Positions 1-11,817 of a DNA stretch of 64,000 nucleotides are shown here, one piece after another. The notes beneath the pieces were generated by a model. It saw only the letters and a program-made list of their open reading frames with translations, did no database searches and was not told the origin of the DNA. A program made the position numbers and the translations under genes. The number at the start of each line of letters is the position of its first letter. Positions within the stretch are counted from its first letter, which is position 1. Source of the DNA: Ampelocalamus luodianensis (lineage: Eukaryota; Streptophyta; Magnoliopsida; Poales; Poaceae); the NCBI GenBank assembly GCA_036346255.1, contig CM070639.1, positions 4,970,001-5,034,000 of the forward strand, read 5' to 3'.

Positions 1-225
1 ACAAAGTTACTGATTTAGCCTAATGTGTTTTAAGCTCTATCTTAGCTGAGTAAATGACACCGTTAAATTCTTGACAGATGCATAAATACATTGATGCACT
101 TCAGATACGCCGAGACGTACCGGTGTACTAGTCTCAGTAGGATTTAATCACCAGAGGCAAGAATTTACCAGAACTGTCAATTGCCAAGAACGCAAATGGC
201 AAGATGTAAAAAGGGAAAAGAGCGA

Positions 226-233
226 TATAAAAA
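226..233 (+). promoter_or_regulatory. TATA box, candidate, for the cyclin gene
   Basis: The octamer TATAAAAA lies about 230 bp upstream of the cyclin start codon. A pyrimidine-rich CT patch (about 280-330) of the kind common near rice transcription starts follows it. This suggests a 5' UTR of roughly 200 bp. A weaker TTAAATAG at 258-265 is an alternative. No transcript evidence is available. Confidence 0.45.
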
Positions 234-461
234 GAAGTTCCATGAAACGAGAGCCACTTAAATAGAGGGGAGGAGGCTCTCTTGTCTTCTCACTCTCGCT
301 CCCACTCCCACTCCCATTCTCCCACTCCGGCCGCCGCCGCCATCGCCGCCGACCACCGTGCCATTAGAGCACGCGCCTCTCACTCATGCTTCTTGCTTGA
401 TGCACCGGTAGCACTGTTACTGTAACTAACTAATAGTTGTAACGAGAGGCGAAGCAAGAAG

Positions 462-1984
462 ATGCCGATGGAGGAAGCAGAGGACTGCTCGGCGTGCGCC
501 TTCTCGTTTACTTGCCAAGAAGACGGCGCCGATCTTGGGGACGGCGTCGTCGACGACGGCGACCTCTTCTTGTTCTACACCGGCGCCACCGTCGACGATG
601 AGGATGACGACAATGAGTACATGGAGCAGCTGGTCTCCAAGGAGACCAGCTTCTGCTCCTCCTCCGACTCCGGCGCCGGCGCCGACGCCGACGGCGACTA
701 CTCGTCCGCCGCCTCCGAGGACTGGTTCCGGCAAGCGCGCCTCGCTGCCGTCAAATGGATCCTTGAAGTGAGCACTGAGCACACCATACATAGCTAGAGC
801 ATAGGCCTCTCTCTCGAATAGTTTCTTGATGCAAGGATCGATCGATGGATCACTCACGCCATTAGATTGGCATTCGATTGCATTTGCAGACGAGGGGACG
901 CTTCGGGTTCGGCCACCGCACGGCGTACCTGGCGATCGCCTACTTCGACCTCTTCTGCCTCCAGCGACGCGTCGATGTAATAATCGCACCACCGTAAAAA
1001 TCACGCCTTTCTTAGCCTCTGTTTCTTGGGAACGCGCGGATGATGTGGTTGTGTGCGTGCATTGGTGTCCAGAGGGCGGCGATGCCGTGGGCGGCGCGGC
1101 TGCTGTCCATCGCCTGCGTGTCCGTCGCGGCCAAGATGGAGGAGTACCGCGCGCCGGCGCTGTCGGAGTTCGACGCTGGTGGCGGCTACGAGTTCTGCTC
1201 CGCCTCCATCCGCCGGATGGAACTGTTCGTGCTGTCCACATTCGGCTGGCGCATGGGCGCCGTCACGCCCTTGGACTACCTCCCCTGCTTCTCCTCCCGG
1301 CTTCACCGGCACGACGGCGGCGGCGGCCATGACGCTGCTCATGTAGGCCTCAAAGCCATCGGGTTCATCTTTGCCACGGCTGAAGGTTCATGCGTAGCTG
1401 TCTACACCCTGCCCATCAAAATCTCACCTCTTTTTTTTTTCTCACACTCTGACATCTAGTGATCTTTCCTGCATTGCCCTGATTGATTTTTGTTGTCTTC
1501 ATGCAGCTGGTAGTGTGCTGGATTACAGGCCATCCACTGTAGCTGCAGCTGCAATCTTGGCTGCATCCTATGGAGCTCTACTGACCAAAGAAGCATTGGA
1601 GTCCAAGATAACCAATCTATCCCCATCTTGCCTTATTGAGAAGGTTAGTCACTTGCTTGCATAGATTAATCCTTATCAGCATTTTGATCATATTCATGTT
1701 CTATTTCTATTTGGATGAACTAAGCATTAGGTGTGATCAACTTTGGTATATTAATTGGTGTGGTTTGTTTCTTTGATCAGGAGCATGTACATGCCTGCTA
1801 CAGTATGATGGTTGCCAACTTGAACAGGAGGAGCAACAAGAGACCATTGCCATGTTCAGGCTCCAATGAAGTTGCCACTAGTACATATGATTCTGTTCTT
1901 GTTGATGTTGCTGACACCGCCGCCTTCGCCGCGGCGGCGGCGAGGAATAAGCGGATCAAGCTGGAGCTGCCGTGCATCCGTTGA
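462..1984 (+). CDS. CYCD5-1: D-type cyclin, CYCD5;1-like (5 exons, 348 aa)
   Basis: This encodes a D-type cyclin, the regulatory partner of CDKA that drives G1/S entry through retinoblastoma phosphorylation in the nucleus. Exons are 462-767, 890-976, 1073-1385, 1507-1643 and 1781-1984. All introns are GT-AG, phases agree, and the product is 348 aa. The cyclin N box starts near residue 85 (DWFRQARLAAVKWILE) and runs through exon 2 (TAYLAIAYFDLF) and exon 3, with the conserved SVAAKMEEY helix. The C-terminal fold follows in exons 3-5 (STVAAAAILAASYGALL). The N terminus is acidic, with Ser/Gly/Asp stretches near residues 60-80. Canonical D cyclins bind Rb through LxCxE; here residues 16-20 read FTCQE, so the leucine is replaced. 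The ATG at 462 is the first in frame and is followed by a typical D-cyclin start. Assignment to the D5 subgroup rests on the divergent Rb motif and on my recollection of the rice locus; D-cyclin membership itself is secure. Confidence 0.88.
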
Positions 1985-4014
1985 GAAGCTAGCGCCACCG
2001 GGGACACACAGTTTTTAGTCAGATTGGGGGGGGGGGGCTTCAGTTGGATCTTCCTTTTCCCCTTCTTTTCCTCCTTTTTTTCACTTACATGTTTCAAAAA
2101 AATGTAGGTTCTTTGAGCCATTGCCATGGTTGGCATTGGCAATGCTGCTGGATTGGATTGGTTTGGTTTGTGAGAGGGGGAAGAAAGAAGAAATGAACAA
2201 ACAAAAGGGCCGAGCTTTCCTAAGGAGAGGAGAGCTTGAATTTAGCCCCAATGCCAATGCCCAAATGGAGCAGATTTCCTGTGAATTTTACTCCAAAAGT
2301 TGCACTATTTGATATGATGCCATTGTGGATGCCATGTTGCATTGCATTGCACTGCATATGGTGAGAATGAGATGCTGCTGAATCATGCAGAGAAGTTGGA
2401 AAAAAAAGTAGTAACACGGAAAGGTTGGGGTTTTGGCCATTGTTTATAGAGCCATTTTTTCTTCTGCAAGTGGATGTGTGATCAGTGAGTGGTGTTTCAC
2501 TCAGCTGCACTGCACTTGCATGGGTTACAATTACATTCGTTTGTAACAAATCTTGTGGAGTGGTTGTAACTTCTGTAACCTCGTCTTCTGTTCTTGAGAA
2601 ATGGAATCAGATTGCATTTTGTGTATGCATGCATGCCTGAGTGTGCCCTGTGGATTTCTTGATCGGTTCTGCTGGAACTGCAAACTTTCAGTTCCATTCA
2701 TTCAGTTCTGGGCCATTGTTTTTTTCTTTTCTTCCTCTCCCTTTTAGCAGGGAGAATCCAAGGCAACTTTTTCCTGTTACATTGCAAACAGCTTAACACT
2801 TGCTTGATTCCACAAAGGCACACCCTGTGATGAATTAGGGCAACCCCACTGTCACAGTGCTTCCATTATTAATGAGCAAACACGAACATGGCATTGTTTT
2901 GGGTTGGGTTTCATTTCATTCCACAGTAATGTAAAAGAATAGATGATCTGTAAAGAAAGCTCTTGTCAACCATGATTGATAAGTACATTGTATCCTTTTG
3001 GTAATAATTGTGCATGTTGAGGAAAGCATGCATCACTGTGTTCTCTTGGAAGAGCGACAACTGTTGCATATGGATGGTATTAATGTACAAGATACAGGAG
3101 ATTAGTACTTTGTATCAATAATTGCCTAAAGATTAGCACTGGGGATGTGACTTTTAACCAGTGTATTTAGTTGGGGGATAACTAGTTGAGCTTCATATTC
3201 TAACACTTAGTGGAGCACACCACAAAGGAAAGTTCAATTGAAGAGCCAAACAAAAGGCCAGTGTTAGAAAATAAAGGTCATGTTGTTGCAAGTTCTTAAG
3301 GAGTGAGTTATGTAAAAGAAGTTGTGGCATGCGAACATTTTTTTTCAGCAAATGATATAGTTAATGCTTCCTAGAAATGACAATTCTTGGCAAATGCGTA
3401 AACTTGATCATGAACGGTATTTAGATGAGCAGAATTCCTATCATTTCTTGATAGACAACGATTTTTCGATGTGATGATTAATGCAAGAATCTTGGTAAAA
3501 TGTCACTCACTACTTGCATGACGACCAAGTTGCCTGTCCAGATAAACAACCATTAATTCCATGTTCTTCTTCAATGAAGGCAACTCTGACAAATACTAAC
3601 TCCATTAATTCTTGGTATCTCGCTTCACCACTAGTACCAGTCAAGGTAAGAACTACTAGAGGGCTACAAATGTGCCACGTTGCTCTTTCACAAAATATGA
3701 ACAAACACATGCCAACATATCATTACTTTGTTGGAATAAATAATGATGCTATCTTTACATGCACTGCCTTCCTTAACCCCTAAACCCTAAAGTTGGTCTT
3801 CTGGCTTCATCCACTAACTAATGCAGGTCTTACATTGCACACTCTGCCTTACAGCTGGTAAAAAGAGCTAGCTTTTTCTCTTCCCTCCTGCCCCTGCAAT
3901 GCATGCACTCAGGCAATGAAAATGCCCCATGGGCAATGGAGTGACTTTCTGAGGCACCACCATCAGATCTGCATGCCTGCTGCCTGCTGCAATGCAATGC
4001 ATTGCAACCGAACC
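1985..4014. other. Cyclin 3' UTR and non-coding intergenic DNA
   Basis: The cyclin 3' UTR begins here, including a G homopolymer near 2025-2037. The rest is AT-rich with no domain-bearing reading frame on either strand. Short GCATTGCA/TGCATGC-type motifs recur (around 2337-2355, 2625-2640 and 3985-4005). The UTR end could not be placed. Confidence 0.5.
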
Positions 4015-4031
4015 CTCTCTCTCTCTCTCTC
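4015..4031. repeat. (CT)n microsatellite
   Basis: A short run of CT dinucleotides, about eight units. It is likely polymorphic and has no other evident role. Confidence 0.9.
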
Positions 4032-4271
4032 ATTCATGTGCCCTCATTGCTTAGTTTTCTTACTTCGATGTTGCTATAAAAAGGAATGGTGTTCTTTCTT
4101 TGCATTGAAGCATGGCCACAAATGTTGCTATTCTCAAACAGTGTTTTCTTTTCTCTTCCATTAATTCAGGCTAGTGCATGCATGGAAGATGCAACTCAAA
4201 CTAGTACAAATTGAAAGGTTTTAGGCATGTTTGGCTGGTTCAGTTATAAATAAAACGGTTTTGCTAGTTTT

Positions 4272-4440
4272 AAGTTGTCTGAAATTTTCTTAAGTTTAAA
4301 TTACTTGTTGTGACCATTGGATTTGTGTAGAGATTGATGTGTCATATGATTGGATATTGATCCAATGGATGTCATATGATTGGATATTGATTCAATGGTC
4401 ATAACAAGTGATTTAAACTTAAAAAAATTTCAGGCAACTT
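4272..4440. mobile_element. Fold-back MITE-like inverted repeat
   Basis: Arms 4272-4319 and 4393-4440 are near-perfect reverse complements of about 48 bp (AAGTTGtCTGAAATTTT... against ...AAAATTTCAGgCAACTT). The loop is mostly a 30-bp tandem duplication (4341-4370 and 4371-4400, GTCATATGATTGGATATTGA). Weaker complementarity may extend outward (GGGACTGTCTAT-like on the right), so the true ends could lie beyond this span. No clear target duplication was identified. The structure fits a non-autonomous DNA transposon. Confidence 0.7.
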
Positions 4441-4799
4441 ATGAATAGACAGTCCCTAAATAAAAAAGCATCTATTGTTACATTTGAATAATTCAGTGGT
4501 AGACCATGCACAGTCCCAAGATCAAGAGGAATTGGGTTTAGAGCATCTTGAGAGTACACATTCTAGGCCTGGTAGAAAGTAAGTTCCGATTAATAAAAAA
4601 AAATGTTGGAGTATCTATGAACACGAATTTTACCATTTCCCAACGTTATCTATGAGTACAGGTTTAGCTAGGTGCAAATAAGCTCCTAAGCTATAAAACT
4701 CTTAAATATCTTGGAAATATGCTGTTTTCCTTTACAAAAGCATCTTAACCCTTCCATGTAGACTTCATGGTTTGGAATGTAGCAGTAGCTTACCAATAC

Positions 4800-5060
4800 G
4801 CCTATCTATGCTTATTCATTAGGATCCTACTGCTACGATCCCGTAGTACGATTCCAATCCTGATCCTAGGTAAGATCTAAATCACGTAGTACCGTGTAAA
4901 ATAGCAATCTAGGCTTACAATGTTTAGAATCATAATTGTGTAGCTGACAATCCTGTTATATATGATCCTACGATCCCAATCGATCCTATTAATCTGAAAA
5001 CAATCCTACCTAAGATCAATCCTAACAATCTCGTTGTGTAAAATACACGAATATAACAGT
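4800..5060. repeat. Degenerate GATCCTA-rich repeat region
   Basis: Variants of GATCCTA, GATCCCA and CAATCCTA recur roughly every 15-40 bp over about 260 bp, in both orientations. The stretch resembles a decayed transposon or satellite fragment. It contains no open frame and no recognisable ends. Confidence 0.4.
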
Positions 5061-6943
5061 GGTTATACCATTAGGATTCGGACACCTGTTCCAGACTTGA
5101 TTCCTAGAGTCAGATAGCATACATTGGTTTTCATTCAGTCCAATCCTTTTATCATTTATAAGACCTCAGCAATCGAGCTGGTCGAGAAGAATGCAGCAAA
5201 TGTATTGCAAGTCCATCCAAGCAGATCAGATCAACATGTTCAGAAGATTTTCTTGAACTAATCAACTGTACAATGTTACGGTGACCAACTAAAGATAACC
5301 TATAATACATGTGGTTCAACCAATCGACATACAGCTGGTAACTTACGTCTAAAGTGTACAAAGAAGATACTATTGCCTTCCTTCCTTCTGACTCTAGATT
5401 GCTCGTGACTCGTTGTTGGATGAATAGCTTCTCAGTCACCAATGCAGTCAAAAACAGGTTTGGAGACAAAGGTTGTTTAAATTTTGTTGGTTCAAAGGAG
5501 TACCACCTAGTGGTGAGTGGGCACCTCACTGGCCGGCCGGCTGCCTGGCCCTAGAAAAGCACCATTTTTTATAGAACAAGCCTTATAAACAATTGCAAAA
5601 AGTCGACCATACAGGAATTTCAAATATACGAAAGAAACATCGAGTTAGAGTTAGGGTAATGTTTCCTGTGTTCTAAACAGTCTTAAAATTTCCCTTTCTG
5701 TTCCAACTTTCATTATGTTTATATGTACTGGTATGATAACCACACTTCATGTAAATGGTACACATGGAAAAGAAAGACCTTACAAAGGGAGAGGGGATGA
5801 GGGAATGGCAGTTGGAATGTGTACAGCTGTGAGTCTCAACTGAAAGCCTGAACCAAAGATGGCCTGCTCGCATCAATGGCAGGGTGTGGCCCTAGCTAGC
5901 TCACAGGCAGAACTGCACTGCACTGCAGAGGCAGACCAAGTATTTGCTGGGGTGGTGGTCTAAAGACTACAAACAAGCCTGCACAAAGACAAAGAAGCCA
6001 ACACAAAGATATCTTCCCATGCATCACACAACACACAGTAGCAACAGGGGCACACACAACTACTGATCTGGTCAAAGAAACATATGTGGTTTTGTTTCTA
6101 TTGCTTGTTTTGGTTTTTTATGCTGGCACTGCTGGTGAATGTGATGAACTGTCTCATGTGTGTAGCTGGGAGTCAGTCTTGTATTATGCGTGCAGTCATG
6201 CAGAGATGGCGAAAATGTGGTGTCTGTGTCTCATTCTCACCCTAGCCTGATGTTAAATGTGTGTATAATTTGTAAGTTCTTTTTCATGTACATTTCATCT
6301 TGGCCAATTCAAAGTAAGTTTTAGTCGAGCGAAGTGCTCCGATGTTCTCTCTGAAAGTGTAAGGACACAAATTTTATAGCACATTAAGGACTTCGTTAAT
6401 TTGCAACCACCCATTGCTCCAGTACTAACTATGTTGTTTTGAGATTTATGATTTTATATCGGTGCAGCATGGAAGCACTACTCTAAGCTCCAAGGGCCTT
6501 GGAATTATAATCTCACCCGTTGAATTTCTGACCAAATTGTAGTGCTAGGCACAATAAGCAACATCTTTGATGTCATTCGAACCAACTGTAGAGGATTAAT
6601 TAGTCTGAGCGTTTTCAGCGTCATACAGCAACCAACCACCAGACTGCAAAAAAAGTGAACTAGTCCGAACACTGAAGCTAGACAAGAGTGTAAATTAAAT
6701 GTAGAGGAAAATCACACGCTAGCAGAGGAGGCTAAGTTAAACAAAAGCAAGCAGGTAGTTAATCAAGTGAGATAAGCACATGTAGAACTAATAAAGTTAA
6801 TCAAGTACTTGGCAAGCATGCATGCAGCAATGGAGATTGTTACACATACATGCATGAATGGGAAGTTTATGAGCACGGGTTCATATGTACCCACGAGCCA
6901 TTGGTCGTTTCTCGAGATGTGTGCAACAATTTATTTTTCGTTT
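5061..6943. other. Non-coding intergenic DNA, nothing recognised
   Basis: Mostly AT-rich sequence. Open frames here are short and show no family resemblance or codon structure (for example 5152-5529 on - and 5354-5554 on +). No RNA gene was recognised. Confidence 0.5.
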
Positions 6944-7095
6944 GGAATAAGTCCATTTTACACCCTTGAAATTTGCGCCGAGTCTAAAATACCCTTTGAA
7001 CTCCAAAACCGTCTGATTTGCACACTTGAATTACCCATACCATTTGGTTTACACCCGTCAGGCCGAAAACAGGTGGTTTTGAGCCACGCTGGCAT
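6944..7095. repeat. Left terminal inverted repeat of the MULE
   Basis: Pairs with 19998-20149 in reverse complement with scattered mismatches over about 150 bp. The motifs TTTGGTTTACACCC and CAAAACCGT recur in both arms. Confidence 0.8.
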
Positions 7096-7153
7096 CCACG
7101 TTGGGTGGTTTCGCCGCATCAGCGTCCACGTTGGCCGGAGATGAATACCTGGC

Positions 7154-7440
7154 TTGAGTCGGTCCCATCGGCGAGCCATGGGATGGAGAGGAGCTGGTCG
7201 CGGAGCCAGAGGGCCGCGGCGGCGTCCTCGTGGGCGGCCGGGAGACGGTGCTCCGGTGCAGGCAAGAGTCAAAGGAGAGCACGACGGTGGGAGCTCGCGG
7301 CAAGGTGGAGGCGGCCGCGTGGAAGCTCGGCCAGTGCGGCCGTCTGGCCGCCGCCGTGGAAGTAGACGAGCACGGGGAGCTTCTTGCCTTCCTCCTCCCC
7401 TCCGGCCATCGTGGGCCTGTACATCCGAGGCCGAGGTTCA
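7154..7440 (-). pseudogene. Captured carboxylesterase (CXE/GID1-like hydrolase) fragment
   Basis: On the minus strand, across frames, the sequence reads KKLPVLVYFHGGG (about 7348-7386), which is the strand and oxyanion-hole HGGG motif of plant alpha/beta-hydrolase carboxylesterases. It is preceded by an MYRPTMAGG-like segment. Closer to 7160-7260 another frame gives APEHRLPAAHEDAAAALWLR, the family's conserved LAPEHRLPAA block. Between these blocks the frame shifts, and the usual residues after HGGG are missing. The catalytic Ser, Asp and His regions are absent, so this is only the N-terminal third of such a protein. It lies between the MULE arms, so capture from a host gene is inferred. It is not functional as an enzyme. 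Confidence 0.7.
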
Positions 7441-8324
7441 AGCCCGAGTCCACCCGATCCGTGCTCGTGGGTTGGAGAGGAGCTGGTCGCGGAGCCAGCG
7501 GCGGCGGGGAGAGGGAGGAGTCACGGGCGCAGGAGGGGAGCGCGCGGGGCGTGCGGCGCGGCGGCTGCTCCATTTGGAGGCGGCACCAGGGGACTGAACC
7601 AGCGGCTCCCTTCTTCTCCTCCCCTTTCTTCCTCAAACGCAAAGCCGAAGCCGAGCTCCCGTCTCCACCGCACTGCCTCTCCGCCGTTGGCCGCCTCTAG
7701 TGAGTTCCTCACCACGCCGGCCGCGTCACCCCGTGCCTCCCAGGGCCCTCCACTTTCCCCCCACCTCCCCTCTTCTTCTTCGTCGCCGAGCAAGCCGCCG
7801 GAGCCGAAGCCCCCATCTCCGCCCGGTTTCGGCCACCACCACCCCACCGTCGTTCAGCCGCACCGGTGAGTGTTTCACTGAACCCGCTGCGTCACCCCGC
7901 GCCCCCAATCCCCCTCTACTCTTCCCCTACCTCCACCCTTCTTCTCTGTCGACGAGAAGCTCCTCCGCCGCCACTCCTTCTTCTCCGCCCACGGTCGCCG
8001 CTGCCCCGCCACCACGGCCACCCCCAGGCTTTCCTGACCCCACCGCCGGCCTCCCCATCCCCGGGCGTAGCCCATGCGCACCCCTTCCTCCTCCCCGCGC
8101 CACCCCACCGCCGGCGCCGCACAAGGCCCGAGCGCCCGCACAAGAGGAGGCAAGCTAGGGCCGAGCTGCACGGGGAAGCCGGGGAGGTACGCGTGGACGC
8201 GGGGAGGAGCCGGAGCCGGTGAGCAGCATGGGCTGAACCTGGAGGCGGCGGAGCTGGAGGCAGCCGGGCGAAGAGGCGGTGCTGGACAAAGTGGAGAGGA
8301 GAGATTTAGGGAGGAATGAGCGGC
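7441..8324. other. GC-rich MULE interior with a diverged tandem repeat
   Basis: This very GC-rich stretch produces many overlapping open frames on both strands without domain content; none is called as a gene. Two segments (about 7698-7797 and 7866-7957) are diverged copies of each other, sharing GTGAGT, GCGTCACCCCG and CTACCTCC-type blocks. A motif near 7170 (GGAGAGGAGCTGGTCGCGGA) recurs near 7470. The material may be captured 5' UTR and coding DNA from unknown genes. Confidence 0.5.
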
Positions 8325-8329
8325 GCCAG
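8325..8329. repeat. Target-site duplication GCCAG (left)
   Basis: The identical pentamer lies at 19952-19956 directly after the 3' LTR, which defines the Copia element's exact borders. Confidence 0.9.
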
Positions 8330-10204
8330 TGAAAAGCATCTAGGCCCCTAAAAAGTGTTTAGGCATTTGATGACAATATGTTTTATGGGACTAATGTAAC
8401 TATTGAGTGTTTAAAAAGGTTTAGTCCCAGTGATGAACACATCTACATTGAAATACATGCTTGAGGACAACATGAAGATCAATATGGCTCAAAGACAAGG
8501 TACAAAGTAGTTTAGGATCTTTTTCAGTTTGCCAGTCTCAGGTGAATTGGTTGGGAGACTGGATTATTGGTTAAATACCGTACTATCAAGAGGGATCATA
8601 ATTAGTAGCTTGATAACTTGCTCCTAAGCACAATGGATCAATCTAGGATCATGCATAGCTTTGAGATCGTGTTGAAAAGGAATTTCTCGTGTTTTTCAAA
8701 GTAAGACGGTAGAACCAAAACTTACCTAGCGGAACTACCGCTTAAACGGTAGTACCGCAGTGAACTTGGCGGAACTACCGCTCAATGGTAGTACCGCAAG
8801 TCCCTTTAATGATCTACCATAAAGTTTCTTTTTGAATAATTGAGAAGTGTTCCAACTCCTGATCAAAACCCTTGTTCCGAAAATGTTAAAATGATTTTGG
8901 GGTTTACTTGGACTTTTTCCTTGAGAGCTGTTCTGTGTATTTTGAATATGCGGTTGTACCGACGTTCTTTTTGCGGAACTACCGCTCAACGGTAGTAACA
9001 ATCCTTTATGTGGTACGTTTTTTTTCCAGAAACACATGTCTTTGAAAGTTTTGTTGCTCTCTCAAGGAACGGTAGTACCGCGGTTTCCAGCGGAACTTCG
9101 TATCTTCGGTACATCCGATAGCTACATGGCGGTACGTTTTTTATAGAACGTATGTTTTTTGGAGTTGATTTGATTACTTTGGAACGGTAGTACCGGAGAT
9201 CAACTCGCGGAACTACCGCATTCCCGGTTCTTCCATTTGTCGAAAGGCGGTACATTTTTTCCAATACTGATGTATTTGGAACTCAAGAAAAACAGAAGTA
9301 CCTTCTCTTAATCGGAACTTCCACTAAAATAGAACTACCGCATTTTAGTTGGCGGTAGTACCGCGCCAAATTTCTAACGGCTTTGTCAGAACATTTAATG
9401 ACTTGTCGGACCTAGCCGTTACAGACCGTTTTTGGGATGGTGCAGTAGTACCGGCCATTCAACAACGGTACTACCGTTTGTGTTGTTTTTTTTCTTGTAA
9501 CTTGGTCCCAACGGTCGTTTTTGTTGTGAGAGGTTATAAATACCTCCCACCTGCTCTTGGACAGACAGAGCTTTACACATTTACATTCTTGGGCTAAGAG
9601 CATTCACTCCACACATCATTTACACCTATGCATTCATTGTGAGGTTGTTGAGCATAACTTCAAGTGCATTTATTCTAGTTTGATCCATTGCACTTGAGTA
9701 CTGTCAAGCAAAGATTGTGATCTATTACTCTTGGTGCTGTTAGCACCTAGACGGCTTGGCGGGAGTTTGCACGTGATCTCTTCAAAGAAGATTGTGAAGA
9801 GACTCGGTGCCAATTGTGAGTGGTCTGGTGTTCACCATCTCCGGAGTGGAGGAAGAACAACTATTAGTGAAATCGAGGGAAGGCTTAATTTGTGAAGCCG
9901 GCTTGATTGATTCAAGCTTCCTCAACGTGAACTAGTGAAGACTTAGGTTTTCGATACCACGGGAAAAACATCCTTGTCTTCACTTTGGTTATCCCTTGTC
10001 TTCACCTTATGCAATTATATTACAGCTTATTTAGTTTGTGTCTAGCAGTGCCTTTACTTTTCTGTCCTGATTAGTTGTTTGTTTCTACTTTCTTGTTTCC
10101 TGTCCATGCTATTAGGTCTGTGTTGCTGAAAGTTTAAATTTGGACGATTAAATTTAGAAACCTCCTATTCACCCCCCTCTAAGTCGGTTATATTTGATCC
10201 TACA
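8330..10204 (+). repeat. 5' LTR of the Copia element
   Basis: 1875 bp, starting TGAAAAGCATCTAGG and ending ATCCTACA. It carries an array of GGTAGTACCGC and GCGGAACTACCGC motifs in alternating orientation between about 8705 and 9475, then a TATA box (9535-9542) and a presumed R/U5 region with CTCGGTG and CCGGAGTGGAGGAAGAACAA blocks. Confidence 0.95.
9535..9542 (+). promoter_or_regulatory. TATA box of the 5' LTR
   Basis: TATAAATA, followed about 10 bp later by a C-rich stretch. The same context recurs in the 3' LTR (19280-19287). It probably drove transcription of the full-length retroelement RNA. Confidence 0.6.
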
Positions 10205-10206
10205 AG

Positions 10207-10218
10207 TGGTATCAGAGC
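10207..10218 (+). other. Primer binding site, initiator tRNA-Met
   Basis: TGGTATCAGAGC, two bases after the 5' LTR, is complementary to the 3' end of plant initiator tRNA-Met and is the usual primer site of plant Copia elements. Confidence 0.9.
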
Positions 10219-10261
10219 TTGGTCTCTCTACTATTGGACTTAACAATCTAAGAGAGAAAGG

Positions 10262-11817
10262 ATGGCTAGTGGGGAATGTATATAGGCAAGGCTCCTTTAT
10301 TTGATGGCTCAAATTATGCTTATTGAAAAATTAGAATGTCAATTTATCTAAAGGCCATGAGTCCGAATATATGGAGAATTGTAGATGAGGGTTATGCTAT
10401 GACTCTTGATCCACAACGTCCCACGGAATTTAAGGGGCGTAATACTCATTTAGATGCTCAAGCCATGAATGCACTTTTTGGCGCTTTAAACGCGGATGAG
10501 TTCAATAGAGTGAGCAACTTGGAAACAACTCATGCTATTTGGACCACACTCTCTGAAATTCATGAGGGCACATCCACTGTTAAAGAGGTCAAACTGCATA
10601 GACTTCGGATTAAATATGAGACATTCACAATGTTGCCTCATGAAAACATCACTGAGATGTATTCAAGACTGAACAATATTGCGAATGAACTCAAATGTCT
10701 TGGTACTAACCTTCTTGATGTTGATATTGTGCGCAAAATTCTTAGGGCTCTACCGGATAAGTATGAGATGTTGGTGACACTTTTTTCAACTCTCCCAAGT
10801 TGCCAAGAATTACACCAGTCGGACTTTTGGGAAATCTCATCACAAATGAGCTATACAAGAAGGACAAGGAAGAACTTTTGGAATCATCCTCCTCAAAGAA
10901 AAGGATTACCGCTTTTAAGGCAAAAGTGGAGTCAAGTGATGATGAGAGTGAAGAAGACTCCGATGAGGAGTTTGCTCTCCTTGTGAGGAGAATGAGGAAA
11001 TTCATGAGAAGAAGCCCACATCGAAACTTCAACTTCAACAAATACAAGAAAGGGCAATCCTCAAGTGAGAACAAGCGTTTTAGCAATATTTGCTGCTATG
11101 GCTGTGATGAGAAGGGGTATATTATCTCAAACTGCCCCAACAAGAAGGATGATAAAGGCAAAGCATCAAAGAAAAAAAGAATTCAGTGGCAAAAGAAAGT
11201 TATTTAAAAAGTTACATAAGGATGGTAAACATGAAGCTCATATTGGAGAGTGGAATTCTGATGAGGAACTCTCAGATTCTGACTCCGATTCAAGTGATGA
11301 AGAGTACTACAAGAAAAGAAGTCTTGTCGGCATAGCCATCAAGGAAGCTCCATCACCTTTATTCACACCTACTTGCCTTATGGCAAAAGGAGACAAGGTA
11401 AAACTTGCTGTTAATAACAAACCTTCATATGATGATCTAATGGAAATGCTTGAAGATTTAAATGAATATCTTGAAAAGGAGAAATCAAAATTTAAGGTCT
11501 TAAAGAAAGAATACATCTCTCTAAAAGACTCTTATGAGAAGCTAAAGGATGCTCATGATTTCCTCCTTCTAAAAGATATTGATAAAATTCATTCAAATAT
11601 TGGAATTACTTGCAATTTAATGGATGAGATGCCTAGAGTAGAAACTGCTGAAAATGTTACACTCATGACTAGCATCTCTACTTCATGTGATGACTTGTTA
11701 TCTATACCTTGCTGTTCTAAAAATGATTCTATGGATAATGCTTGTGATTCATTGTTAATTATTGAAAATCATGAACTAAAAGAACAAGTCACCAAGCTAA
11801 GCAAGAGTTTGGAATGA
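10262..11817 (+). pseudogene. Copia gag (UBN2-type) with degenerate zinc knuckle and coiled coil
   Basis: Starting at ATG 10262, the frames give a Copia Gag: APLFDGSNYAYxKIRM with the usual Trp replaced by a stop, then the UBN2 core (ALFGALNADEFNRVSNL, LHRLRIKYETF). A zinc knuckle near 11088-11135 reads CCYGCDEKGYIISNC, with Tyr where CX2CX4HX4C needs His. After a frameshift, an acidic segment and a Glu/Lys-rich coiled coil follow (about 11240-11815), as in the long Gag of SIRE-type elements. At least one stop and two frameshifts break it. In an intact element this protein forms the virus-like particle; here it cannot. Confidence 0.85.

Noticed and set aside
426..1332. Long overlapping frames antisense and in other frames over the cyclin exons
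   Set aside because: They span introns of the cyclin and have biased Arg/Ala/Gly composition; the cyclin model explains the region.
7058..8339. Many open frames up to 194 codons in the MULE interior
   Set aside because: Overlap on both strands, composition-driven; only the carboxylesterase blocks have family support.
8705..9475. CRISPR-like array from regularly recurring GGTAGTACCGC
   Set aside because: Spacing is irregular, orientation alternates, the motifs are short and lie within an LTR of a plant genome.
10207..10218. tRNA gene at TGGTATCAGAGC
   Set aside because: It is a 12-base retroelement primer binding site, not a tRNA; the same holds at 48142-48153.
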